From NCBI GenBank assembly GCA_014825775.1, contig MVAQ01000044.1, positions 48,946 to 112,945 on the forward strand: a DNA stretch of 64,000 nucleotides, in the 5' to 3' direction. Under the pieces are notes generated by a model, which saw only the letters and a list, made by a program, of their open reading frames with translations, ran no database searches and was not told the origin of the DNA. The position numbers and the translations under genes were made by a program. Source of the DNA: Krasilnikovozyma curviuscula. Lineage: Eukaryota; Basidiomycota; Tremellomycetes; Cystofilobasidiales; Mrakiaceae. Positions 24,148-35,936 of the stretch are shown in pieces; position 1 is the stretch's first letter; each line of letters begins with the position of its first letter.

Positions 24148-27100
24148 CTAAAACTGCGAGCTGAAGCCCGACAGGTCCATCTCCATCGTCTCTAGTAATG
24201 TATCGTCCATAACAGAGGACAATTCACATTGGAAAGCATCGAGAGGGTAGGCAGGGTTTCGAGGCGACATGTTATTACCCCAAGCTAGCATCGACTCTTT
24301 AGGGAATGTCTTGAGGAGGTGTCGGATCCTCCAGCAATGAAGGTAGGCCATAGAGAGACTGTAATCAGAATGCACCGAAATGAAGATTAACTCATGTCGT
24401 TCACTTCGTCAACAGCAATAAACAAGCTCACCCCGCTTTTCTATGATTTGCGATTCGCTCCATCAAGTTCCCCACGTCTTCACACATACCAAGACATTTG
24501 TAACCATCCTCCAAAGAAAATCCGCTTGGGGAAACTGCAAGAAGCTGAGGCGAGAGAGTGATGTCAACACTTAGAACCATTGACGCGATAAAGCAGGGGA
24601 AATGATCTACCTTCAAAAGAATGGTAGCGCAGTAACTGTACCAAACAAACGAATTCGCTTAGATCAGAAACTGTTTTTCAAGAAAAGTGAAGAAATTATA
24701 GAAAGAAGCTCACGTTATGTTTACAACAGCGATGTTGGAGGCGTACAACAGAGCATCGTCTGGCCATGTTATAGCGCTTTTGATCATCTCACTGGCAGAC
24801 TCGATGCACAGACTGAGAGTTGGTTGTGTTGGACCTTTAAAAGATAACGCAGTTGCGTAGAGAAGAGTCTTCATGTAGTTGCTGAGTCGCCGAAGGAAGG
24901 GTTCTACAAAACAGTGTTGTGTCAGGTTGAAAAGGGAGTGTAAGAAGAGGTATCAAATGAGAGAAAAATGACTGACGAGTATGTTCATGGATGTTCCATT
25001 CGATTGCCCACTGATCAAACTCTGACGGCCAATCGCGAGTGAATCTTTCCCTCTGCCCACTCTTTTGAGGATCTTCAGCAAGTGTCACAGCAAGTTCCAT
25101 CGCTCGGAGCGTTATCCTGCGTACTGCAACCAATGCGCAGACTTTCGCATCGTCGACGGACATCAGAGCTGCTTCTGCCGCAGTAGGATCTTCAATGACA
25201 AAACAAAAACTCAGATTTTCAGACAAAGTTGTAGTGGAGGAGTGAGTACACGTACTTAGTATGTGATGATCAAGCGCAATCCCAGATGTTCGACCAGTAT
25301 GGATACAGAGTCTGAAAAAATTGAACCGACGCTTCAGTCGTAGTCTTCTTCATAATGTGAGTGAATGGAGACACACGCAGTCTCTGAACAGAAAACAAGT
25401 CTCCAAGTCCTTTCTCTATTCCTCTCCACCCTCCTGAAGATCTCGGCTTGCGCTGGTGTCTGTTTCGACGCTGCTGCTGCTCGGTAAATCTTCTCAACTT
25501 CTGTACTATCGACCCGTCGGTCGAGACGGAGTTCTGTTCCAACACGGCTATAATCAAAAGGAAACGAAAGATCCATCAGATATTAGCCGAGGCGAAGAGG
25601 AAGCGGCGAAAGGTCATACATTGCTTGGCCCTAAGCGAGTTGCAGCGAAGAATACGCAGTTCGGAAATTAAACAGTAGGTCAGCAAAAGAACAGAAATAA
25701 CAAAAATAAGAACCCTTAGTACAGACCATCAACTTCCACGACTTATCCAGCGCCCAGGAAGGCGCTGCCGGCAACCAATGCATGTATATGCAATACGCTT
25801 GAACAATCTCTATCGACTTGAACCCATTATCATAGACATGCAGCGCAAGACTTTTTGTGTGCTTCGATAGAGCATCGACAAAGTGGACGCTGTAGGGATC
25901 GTACGAGGCGGCGACGGTGCAGACGACGCAGAGGAGGAAGGTGGACCGCGCACGAACGAAAACTGGGGAGTGGAGATTGGGGTCGAGTTGCCATGTGAAT
26001 TGGTGCAGCTTGAGGAAGAATCTGTGAGGGCAAGGTGCTATGGGTCAGTCACAGGACAGGAAGCGCAGTCTCGGGCCTTTGGGAAAGACAGCAAGCTACT
26101 TGCATTGGGAATTCCACTCACAGTGCAAACAGTCTCTCTACGTCCTGCATCGCCAAGATTCCGATATTGAGAGGATCAATGTTGTAATCGCTATCCAATC
26201 TCGAGTTGTGCAGTCCCGTCTCAAAGAACCTCCCAAAGAGCGCGGCCTGATCAGCCTCCAAGTTCCTCAACATCTTCTGCTCCTCTGTCATTCCGTCATA
26301 ATTATCCTGCTTCTGATCATCTAAACCATCCGCTGTGTTGTTGGATAGCGACTTATGCTGGGCGATGAATTCGAGAGGACCTCCTCGATTGGCGGCTTCA
26401 CCCTCTTCTTCCGGTAGCGAGAAGAACGACGACGACAGCAGCGATGGAATAGGTAAATGGGAAAGAGGAATTGGAAGAGAGTGATAACTTGAAGATTCTG
26501 CACCACTGAAAGTTGAGGATGACGAGTTAAGGGTAGAGGATGAAGTGAACATGACATTAGCTGGCGTCGAGTTGTTGGTGCGATTTGAAGGACTCGGATG
26601 ACCAGAGGCTGCACCTTCCGAATAGCTGTTTGGAGATAATTGAGATGGCGATTCGATATGGTGCCGTTTCCCTTTTGCTTTCTCGGGAGATTTGAGTAGT
26701 TGCTGTTGTGCCTCCTCTCCCTCGTCGTCGTCTTCTTCGTCCGACTCCTGCCCAATCTTCTTGATTCCACTGGCAATATTTGATGCTATTGTATCATCTC
26801 CAAGAGCAGCAATGACAATGTTCTGCACTTTTTGAAGCAGGGCAGCCTGGGAATTGTCGCTCTTTTTCCTTCCTCGCTGCTGATGTTCCTTGTAGACACA
26901 TTCACGGTTAGCTTTCCTGCATTTTGAACAAGTAACTCCTTCACCCCCATCTGGAAAATTAGCAGGTTAAATTCCGAGCAAAATTAGCTGGCAAACTGGA
27001 ACATATTGCGAGCGGGAAACAGCTGCAACGCACCACACTTAGATTTCGACGCTTGACTGAAAGGGGACATCAAGCATGTCAATATAGAAACAGAAACAAT

Positions 27101-27286
27101 TTAGTAAATTTCTACCTACCACCAGATACAGGAGCCCAACACAGATCCAGAGGGCTTCGTTTCCTTTGCAGACGCCTTTTTGGACGCCGCCTTCGCCTCT
27201 GCTGTCGCTATGAGGCCCTGGAGAATGTCCCTGGCAGCCGCCAGCTCATCTCCTGAAGTTCGAGCTAGCGATGACCTTTCTGACAT
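24148..27286 (-). CDS. Zn2Cys6 transcription factor next to the nitrate cluster
   Basis: The DNA-binding domain starts near residue 54 and is spread over three exons: SCIWC, then a 23-nt exon encoding QASKSKC, then DGGEGVTCSKCRKANRECVY. Joined, the cysteines fit C-X2-C-X6-C-X7-C-X2-C-X6-C exactly. An acidic stretch (ESDEEDDDEGEE) and a Ser-rich linker follow, then the fungal middle-homology region with MQDVERLFALFFKLH, STFLLCVVCTVAASYDP and SRVGTELRLDRR. The protein ends METMDLSGF-like (LLETMEMDLSGFSSQF). Zn2Cys6 proteins of the NirA/Nit4 type activate nitrate genes in ascomycetes. A similar role here is inferred only from position, since I cannot show orthology. The start ATG at 27286 gives an uninterrupted frame into the first cysteine pair. 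Confidence 0.85.
27034..27056 (-). other. 23-nt micro-exon inside the zinc cluster
   Basis: This tiny exon has a CAG acceptor just before it and a GTGCGT donor after it. It encodes the middle of the zinc cluster (QASKSKC), with phase-compatible joins on both sides. Omitting it would destroy the domain. Confidence 0.7.
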
Positions 27287-30200
27287 TAAGGTGGGGTTCG
27301 CTGTTCGAGAGGGAAATGCAGATTCCAGAGTTACTTATCTCAGATGCTCAACGCGGTGGCGTGAGGGCTTTTCCAAGCGATTATCGATTGTGCTCGATAG
27401 CTGGGCAGATGCGATGTGATGCGATGCAGCTTCATAGGCTATGTTGCGCAGAGCTTTCAAGAAACAAGGTCTGAGACAGTAACAAAACTGAAGCTGGTTC
27501 CTAACTGGTAGCCCCACTTGTTGGTAGAAGTCCTTAGGAAAAGCCTAATGCGACAAACGCTCCAGCGTCGAAATAACATATCCGCGCTTGCGCATTGGCT
27601 GAATCGACCGCCTTCCAATTAGAAGCATTCAAAGTCTGAGGGTAACTTTTTTTTGGGATTGGGTACAAAGAAGAACTAAAATATGCAACCCTTCAAAACA
27701 ATGACAACAACTGTTTGCCTCACGGCGCTTATATTTTCTACTCTGCTGTCACGCAGTCAAACAGCTTCGCAAGGTCATCAGGGTCCCCAGGAACAACCTC
27801 TGCAACCCCTATACCTGAGAGTAAAAGTTCACGTCAGGGAATGGCTGAAGCTCTGGTGATGGCCTGGCCTGTTGAAAGACTGCAATCTGAAGGATATGGG
27901 CTCAAGAGCTCTCGATTCTGCAACGCTTCTATCCATGATTTCGGCGAGGAAAACACTGGGATGGTAAGAGGTGGTGGTGTATGTTAGAAGGACAACATTT
28001 TCGGTGGATCGCATACTTCATTGAAAGCGTTCATCGATAAGATAAGCTGGCGATAGCAGAATCAACAGCGCAATGAGCTGCACCATGACGAAGGAAAGAT
28101 TTGATCTTTGAACGACTTGCAGTACACTTCAAGCAGTAAAACATAATCTTTCAGCATCAGAGGTGTCAGTGAGAAGAATGGCGCCATTCAAATACTTTTG
28201 CTAATTGCTTTCTCCTCCAGGCTCCGGGCTGTCATCTTTCTCCATCTCAACAGCGGCTGCAAGATCTTCACAGCCATCACACCATCTATGCCAACCATAC
28301 GCGCGATTCGATTGCGGTATATAGTTTCGAGAGATTTTTTTGAGGATGTACTACTGACAAGCGCTCTCACAAGCTTGCCCGTGTAATTGAGGTGGGATGT
28401 TGAAAACTATCAGGGCTTGCTTGGTTGAGCACGCACCTAAGCAATTCCAAATGCAACATTTAGATATCAGGTATTTGAGAAACTTGACAGATTGGACTTG
28501 TTTAGCTTCGCAAGCCACGATGGCAGCCTCCACTCTTGCCGTCGCGCGCTGGTACTTTTCCCAAAATTAACCACACTCGGACTAGGTGTCAACATAACCT
28601 CGACAGAATGATGTATCTCTAAGATCTTGTTATCATTAACCCACAATTTATGGAACATTGCTCTGTCAATGAAGCACTTTGCGAGATCCCTCCCGAGTGT
28701 GTGAGCGACTGCAAACGATCGTTAGGGACAAGTTGGCAATGCCGGAGGATTCAACTGGAATCTGGAATGCTGCAGAGAGGAGTAAGGTGGTGTTGGTGAG
28801 TTTGGTTGCGGGGAGCTTTTGGGAAGGGAGGAGGTGCGTTGGGGTTCCACACGGGTTCATCATATATTCACAGGTAGAAACTACATAAACAAACAAGAAT
28901 GGTGCATTGCCCTACGCACAAACGCACGGGGAACGAATATTCCCATCCAAAGCTGAACGGCCGTGTCTTCAGTCCTGTAGTGTTCAGCTGATCATAGCAC
29001 CACTCCCTCTTTTGGATTGAACGCATCGAGCTGGAACGATTCTGGGTGAGTTTCGGAAAGGAGCACTTACTATTATTATAGTTGCCGGTCCAGTCAACAA
29101 GAGGCTCGCATTCTTTTAAATGAGATCGGGCTGGGATACTCAACCAGCTACTTGATCTTCAAACATCTCTGAGACGGGCTGTCGGATGCGCTGACGTTAG
29201 CACACAGTTCTCGCGTTGTGACCGAGATCATCCATAACCCCTCCTCTTCAAGCCGCGTTCTTCAAGAAAGATTGTCTTAATTTTAGCGTTTTCCTCATCG
29301 AAAACATCCATTGCGCCTTTTGTTCGCAGCTGATATGGAACCCAAATAGTCTCCTTTGGTACTCGATTCGATTGGCTTTAGATGGTGATATGGATTTTGG
29401 CGTGCGTGTTGGCACTTCACCTCCAGACCCCTCACTTATCTACCCTTTGATGGTTTTTAGAGGCCGATTCTACGGGAGTCTCAGAAAAACACACTTCGCT
29501 GGTGTCAAGGGTATCTAAGTTCGCTCCCTGGTTGTTTTCTCCCCATACTTGCACCATTTTTACCCCTCTTCATTTGTCTCCTGATCGACCTTTCCCTGCC
29601 GTATTTCCAGAATAATTTGAACATGACTAGAATCTGTTTTTCTCATCCTATCTCCCAGACATTACTCCAAGAATCCATTCAACATTACTGGATCGCGCCT
29701 CCACCCGCAGCGCATTTCCAACTTTCCCAACGGCGAAGCAACTGGCTTCATCTTCTTCTCCTCCTCCTTTAATTGGAACCCTAAGACATGTCAAAATGCA
29801 GTCATTTGCGTGCACAACGAGTCACCCGCTCATCTTGATTGATGGATCAGTCCTGTCTGCCACGTTACAACAGCAGGTTGCATCCTGTCTTGAGTCAGAG
29901 TATGTTCCCGAGTCAAAAGAGAGAGAGAGAGAGAAAGTAAGATCTCTCAGCTTTAGAGCTACTTTTGGGAGAGAAACAGGCAAAAAACTCGCGTAGTAGG
30001 ACAATGTGGGGAAGCTACGATAAGTATTGAATGCCAGTCTCTTTTGAAGCGCCTTTATACCTCTGTCGTCAGGGTGTGTATGAAAATAATGGATACCATT
30101 TATATTACAGTATGTTCTGTCGTATCATATTGTGCATTGGGTTATATCGTTGCAGTACTGTGTCAAAGTAAACAAATAGAGAGCCAGGTTACCACTGCGC

Positions 30201-30598
30201 TCGTTTGATCCTCATGCTCGCTAGTTTTACTGACCCGGAGAAATAACTTGTGCAAATCATCTTTCAGACGGCCAAACCAGAAAGAAGAGAGTGTAATAAT
30301 ATAATTGCAGCGAGGAAGTACAAAGAAAGAACACAAAGCTGCTTCTGATACACTGGATATCTTTCTCTGAGCATCAGCAGAACCCCAAATCATTTCCAAC
30401 AAGCTTCTATCTAGCATTATGCCAAGTATAGATCTAAACATCAACAATCAAAGAGGGGTAACCTTCCGCCACTGAGAAATCAAAACTGTACAGTCGCTGA
30501 AGATTTTTGCCACGCGCCAGAATTCGACGCAGCGACCTTGGTGAATGAGGCGGAGTAAGAGTTGGCCTTTCAGACTTACCTCAAGACTCACATTTCAC
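27287..30598. other. Gene-poor 3.3-kb region
   Basis: No intact gene is recognised. The first part holds the regulator's promoter and a minus-strand stretch that may be a decayed gene (27738-28722, listed separately). From 29200 to 30598 I see only short random frames, a short GAGAGA run near 29920 and the approach to the L26 promoter. Confidence 0.4.
27738..28722 (-). pseudogene. Possible decayed regulator-like gene
   Basis: Several minus-strand segments read like protein but in shifting frames. Examples are VAHTLGRDLAKCFIDRAMFH, then WVNDNKILEIHHSVEV, then (another frame) ARVEAAIVACEAKQVQSV. A C-terminus-like end, VAEVVPGDPDDLAKLFD, closes with a stop at 27738 after a TTTTACTCTCAG acceptor. 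The first two pieces loosely resemble the middle-homology region of fungal Zn2Cys6 factors. I could not build one continuous spliced frame, so it is either a relic or a gene whose introns I have misread. Family assignment is weak. Confidence 0.28.
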
Positions 30599-30691
30599 GT
30601 AAGTGTTGTTGCTGCTTTCATGTACAATATTGTTGCTGTGATGATGCTCCTTGAACTTGATCGCTGACCAGAGCTTATTTCGTTCCCTTAG
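30599..30691 (+). other. Intron in the 5' leader of the L26 gene
   Basis: A GTAAGT donor at 30599 and a TTCCCTTAG acceptor ending at 30691, one base before the ATG, define a probable 93-nt leader intron. Leader introns are common in fungal ribosomal-protein genes. Confidence 0.55.
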
Positions 30692-30692
30692 C

Positions 30693-32028
30693 ATGAAGTT
30701 CAACGTCGGTTAGTAGTCCATTCCTTACCACAGTCAGCAGCAGGTACATAGGGACAGCATCTCAGTAGCACTGGAAGATTTGAATCGAGCTTGTGGTAGT
30801 TGGGTCAGAGGTCAGAGGTCGGAAAGGAAAGATCAATGACTGGAGGGGGTAATGAGAGGATGAGTTGGTGGTGGAATCAGCATGGCACTACAAGGTGCGA
30901 TTCTGTCACTGTATCTTCCTTTCAGGAAGATTCGTGTCGGTTGTCAATCCTGATGTCATGCTGTCAGTGAACTGGAAGAAGACGAAGAATCGTTAACGAA
31001 ACTACAGGCAATACCCTCTACACCACCGCCAATCACCTGGTTCCAGCTTCACCTATTTCTCCTGCTGCTGACACTCGTGAAAACAAATACCTGGGGTTCT
31101 CATACTGACTCCGTTGTTTGGTTTCCAAATCTAGACACCCACTCCTCCCGACGCAAGTCCAGAAAGGCTCACTTCGATGCCCCATCCTCCATCAGAAGAA
31201 AGTTGATGAGCGCTACCCTCTCCAAGGAGCTCCGTGAGAAGTACAACGTGAGTGGTCTTTTCTCGTGATCTCTACATCAGACAATTCGGTGGAATTTGAT
31301 CGACTGACTTCAATACTTTCTGTGCTTTGTCAAATTCTCATCCCACTATCGATCTGGTCTTTGCTGGTTTTTTGCATTTTGCTTCTTGATTCATCAGGTC
31401 CGATCCCTCCCAATCAGAAAGGGTGACGAGGTTAAGGTTATCCGTGGTTCCCACATTGGAAAGGAGGGCAAGGTCATCCAGGTTCGTTGGAAGTTTTGCT
31501 TGGCGGCTCATACGAGCTTGCAATTCGTCTGGCTTTATTTACGACTTGAACCTGACTTCTTTTTCTTTTCTTTACTTCTTTTGAATCATTGCACTGTTCC
31601 AACTCCACCGTCAAACACTATTTTCCATCCCCTTCCTCAACTGCGAACACCACACCCTACCCTCAAAACGTCAACTTCACTGTATCATTCTCTATATACG
31701 CCATTCCAATTCACCGTACACTATGTTTTCTCCTCAAACCATCACATGTCCGACTTTTAGGTCTCGAGATCCAAGTTCGTTGTCCACATCGAAAGACTTC
31801 ACAAGGAGAAGTCTTCCGGCGCCACTGTCCAAATTGGTGTTCAGTAAGTATTTTTTCCTGCCTCTACTTATTCTTGAATCGCTTCTTACCAAAATTTTGC
31901 TATTTCCTCTCAGCCCATCCAACGTCGCTATTACCGCCCCATACCTCGACACTGACAGGAAGGCGCTGTTGGCCCGTAAGGATCGTAAATCCGGCGAGGC
32001 CAAGGCCGAAGAAGCTAAGACCGAATAA
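30693..32028 (+). CDS. RPL26: 60S ribosomal protein L26 (uL24)
   Basis: A cytosolic large-subunit protein with a KOW motif. Five exons are clear: 30693-30708, 31135-31247, 31398-31481, 31761-31843 and 31914-32028. The protein begins MKFNV, then [39 protein letters not shown], the KOW region [20 protein letters not shown] and [19 protein letters not shown], and ends in a lysine/alanine-rich tail. The length of about 136 residues is normal. Introns 1 (426 nt) and 3 (279 nt) are much longer than the local norm, as often seen in ribosomal-protein genes. Confidence 0.98.
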
Positions 32029-32654
32029 ACAATCAATCATATTCCTACGAATTGGAATTGGGGATGATTTAGGGCTGTTTTGGTTCGACTTGGTGAGGAG
32101 GAGGATGATGAGGCTTCGTATTCAGGACATCATGATATGAGCTTTTCGCATAAACCTTTCGTGCTTTGGTGCAAGGAATTTGGGATTGGGGATTGGGGAT
32201 CGGGAATTTGAAGTCAGTGAGAGCAAGCGAAAAGGTTAGGAGAATTATGGGACTTCGACAGTCTCACTTGAAGTCACCAGAAAATAGCGCAGTTACGGTT
32301 TGTTTTCAGAGCTGCTAACTTCTGGGTACCATTAAAGTCCCTTCTCAGTACTTCATTTTACCGAACTTTGAAGCAAATGAGCCAAAAGCCAAAGAGAATG
32401 CTTCGAACAACAATTCCAAGACGCGCTCAACCAAATCCGGGCAGACACGTTTCGAATAAACCTTCCACAAACCAAACTTCTTCCTGGGGCTCTTAAAACT
32501 ACTAAAAGGTCCACATCGAGACTCAAGAGCTCATATCTAGCTTCTGCTGTAGGAACTTGGGTCAAGGCTTAGCTAGGGGGAAGGAGAGCCCATCTTCAAG
32601 CCAGCGAATCCTGGGACAGAGGAGGTCTGTGAGGTGTCAAATCATTCAGCAAAG
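32029..32654. other. Intergenic region, L26 terminator and Zrg17 promoter
   Basis: No coding exon seen. Short frames here match nothing. A tandem-like GGGATTGG run lies near 32180-32200. Confidence 0.4.
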
Positions 32655-34902
32655 ATGGAAAACACGAGCACAGAACCGCCCAAGACACCCCAACGACATT
32701 CTAGAATCCATTCTCGGAATCTCTCCATCTTCTTCCCCCATCCAGGTCAATCACCCGTCGCTGAAGGAGACGAAGACGGAGACCTGAGCCAAGATGTCGA
32801 AGCTCCTGTGACCGTAATAGGGACATCGCCATATGACAATGTACCCAAGATGGGCAATACTCCAAGAGGTTCAAGCGGTCTAGCTGGCGGGAATGGACGA
32901 TTAGGTGGGGATGGACGAGTCAGGAGGGAGAGCGAGCATCTAGGCTTCACACCTGGAATGCATCGTGGAAGCGATGCTTCCTCATTGTTTAGCGATCAGC
33001 AGGATAAACCGGTTGCTAGAAGAGGTCATCATGTGAGTTAGTGGCTTTACATTGTATTCTACATCTTGGCTGGAAATGGAAATACGTCAGGTCAGGCTGG
33101 AGCCGCTGCCTCGCGAAGCTACCTCCAGAGCCAAGAAGCTGTTGACTGTTTGCTCACTTCGTCATAACCAGTCTTGTTGTATTTGTGGTTGATGCTATCT
33201 CTGATTTGTACTTCCACTGCGCGCTTACAAATGCCCACCTTGTTACCTTTCTTACGTAGCACAAACACTCGCTGTCGCATTCATTCTTCTCATTCATGGA
33301 ACCAACAGATACCAACCCCTTCCTCTCTGCAACATCATCTCAATCCTCCTCCTTCGGTGATACACCCGGAACAGCACCCTTGACCTCTCCACACCCGTTC
33401 CTCAACCCAACCGACTCCTCATCATCTCTCCCCCAACCACAATACGCCCCACCTCTACCCCGATCTTTCCATGAATTCCCCTTTAAGATTCAGCTCAAGA
33501 TAGCGTATGCTATATTTGAGTTTGTTCTCGGCGCCTGTCTGTGGGTCGATGGTCAGTCGAACGGAAGCGTTAGCATAACGGGGTTAGGATATATGGTTTG
33601 TTTCGACGCCTTGGGGCTAGCGTGTGGTGTTGGTGGATGGATTTTGGGAACTGGAATTGGTGCTCAGGGGTCTCTAAGAGCTCCTTACGGGTAAGTTGAA
33701 ATTGCTCTACCGCCGTTACCTACCTGTCAACTAACAATTATGCTTTCTTGACTTAAAGAACTCAACGGATTGAAGCACTCTCACTCTTCGTGCAATCAAT
33801 CTTCTTGCTTTTCTCGTCAGTCTACATCTGTAAAGAATCGATCGAACACGTTCTGCTGTTGGGGCACGACCACGCTGGTGACTTTTATGATTTGGAGCTG
33901 CCGTTCCCGCTGTTGGTTCTTGCGGTTGGAGTCGTCTTCTTTGCTGGAGCGTTCTTGGATAATCATGCCAAGCTGGTAGAAGGTGAGTTCAGCTCAATAA
34001 TCAACACATTCGTCAGATACTAAAAGGTCTCTTTTGTAGCTGTGGGCGCCAAATTCATCACTGCTCCAACACAGAGTGCGCGGTACAAGACATCTGCACT
34101 TTATCTCATCAGCAATCGTATTCTCTCATTCTTCTCAAATCCGTTCTCTTTGGCAGTCTTCACTTGTAATGCCATCATGCTTGTCGGTGGACTGATACTG
34201 CCCCCGTGAGCTCACTCATCTTCGCAGCATCTTGTCTTCAATATTCAACATCTTTTGTGTCTTCACAGTGAACAGCTCTCAAACCTCGATAAGGCGCTGT
34301 CCATTATCGAAACTTTGGTCACCTTTGGTATTGCCTACCCATGTGCGGTTGCCTACGGCCAAGTATTACTGCAGACTGCTCCACCAGAACGCTCGATACA
34401 AATGCTCAACCTCGACAAATCCCTAAAAGAAGTCCAACTTCACCCTCTAGTGATCTACCTCCCCAAACCACACGTGTGGAGAGTAGTGCACCACCAAAGC
34501 GCATCTGTCCTCGGCGGCGAAGGGTCGTCGAAGGATGAGAAAGAGATGGGTGGGAGTGGGAACCTGTTTAGGTCAATTGAGGTAGGCAAAGCAGGCCGTG
34601 CAATGAGAAATGGGAATACTGCTGCATTGAGTGGAACTCTAGTCGTGTCGTTGGTCGTTCACATCCGTGCTGATGCGACGGATCAGAACGTCTTCGACAT
34701 TACAAAGGTGAGCCCTTCTTTTTGCATTGCGCCGGTATTCATTAGTACCTGACGATGTGATTGTTCTCAGTTTGCGTATGACAGATGCGCGTCAGCTGTT
34801 GGGGCTAAAGGAAGGAATTTTAGAGGTACTGCAGCTGCTGGAGAAGGAGAGCTGACTGTCGTTGTGAAACGAGGAGCACCTGCTTGGGCAGATAGAGACT
34901 AG
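32655..34902 (+). CDS. ZRG17: Zrg17-like cation-diffusion-facilitator subunit
   Basis: A CDF-family membrane protein. An N-terminal low-complexity segment of roughly 250 residues precedes KHSLSHSFFSF and six hydrophobic segments, among them IAYAIFEFVLGACLWV, LGLACGVGGWILGTG, LSLFVQSIFLLFSSVYI and LLVLAVGVVFFAGAFL. A cytosolic C-terminal domain follows (LVVSLVVHIRADATDQNVFD). In active CDF transporters helices II and V carry HxxxD zinc ligands. Here the helix-II aspartate lies in YMVCFDALG with Met four residues before it, and no HxxxD is seen in helix V (NAIMLVGGLILPP). Such loss is typical of Zrg17/ZnT6-type partners, which pair with a catalytic Msc2/ZnT5-type subunit to load zinc into the ER/Golgi. 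The partner assignment is inference. At least four introns. Confidence 0.75.
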
Positions 34903-35936
34903 CTAGTTATGGATTTCCATTTCTTGCCAAATACATATTTCTTGCCAAAAACTAAAGATTCTGCGAAGCGTCCAGCTATAAGGAGGAGGAAATTGGGCAA
35001 CAGGCAAACGGTAATTTTGAGTGGTAAAGATTCCAATTCCCACTTTGAGACCAAAATACCAAACAAAACTAGAAATAGTATTGATGAGAGAGATCCGAGT
35101 TCGCTTGAAATGGTAAGATGGGAATGGAAGGTTAGTAAAGTTGAATTGATGCTGTTCTTCGCCTTTGTCTGCCACTGACTCGTACTCTGCATCCCTCAGA
35201 ATATCAGATGAGGAACACTCTTTGAAAAAATGACGCTGTTCCAAGTCAGCCTGGTAATTCCATCGGGAGACAGCTTCCCTTATCACTCAGCTGAATCAAA
35301 CTCAACATTGCATTAGAGATGACCGCCGTAGCTTAACTCCAATGCTGCTGGTTCATCGGGCAGACAGCTGAAAGCTATTTCCATTATTATCTTTTGTTGC
35401 TAACGGAAATGTTGCTTGTGATTTGTCGTAAGTTGAGACCTGTCCGTCGGCTGGGGCAATCGGGCAAGCTCAGGACGTAAAGTCAACTCGGGCGAAGCCA
35501 GCACAGAGGCTGTTGGTGACCGCAATCCCCTCAAAGCACATCTAGGTAGTGTAAAAGCTATATATATATATATATATGAAGTGGACCCTGGGATAGGTTA
35601 GAAGCGTGTTCAGCCCGATGCGTCACCACGAACCCGTGCTTGTGGTCAGAAGTAAACAAAAACACAATTGATTCGAACGTTTTTTCTATCTTCAGCGACA
35701 TGTTCTGTTCAGCAATTCACACAGTGGTTAATTTTAACCATACTTCTTTGCCCTTTTAATTCTTTAGAGTCGGCAACACAGCTTTGAAGCCCTCACAAAG
35801 TGGCATGTCGGTAGAGTGTTCGCCATTCTTTCCTCTCACCAACAACCGAAGCAAAATCAGAACCAAGCATGAAATTCCATAAACACCCATCATTCCAAAC
35901 GACACAAATAAAGCTTTATAAATGTGAGGAAGGAAT
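34903..35936. other. Convergent intergenic region with (TA)n repeat
   Basis: This is the 3' flank of the Zrg17-like gene and of L28. Open frames of up to 127 codons occur on the minus strand but have no recognisable features. A simple TA repeat lies at about 35559-35577. Confidence 0.4.
35559..35577. repeat. (TA)n microsatellite
   Basis: About nine consecutive TA units in the convergent intergenic region. Confidence 0.85.

Noticed and set aside
30630..30670. GTGATGA and CTGA in the L26 leader intron, suggesting a C/D snoRNA
   Set aside because: The two boxes are only about 25-30 nt apart, too close for a functional snoRNA.
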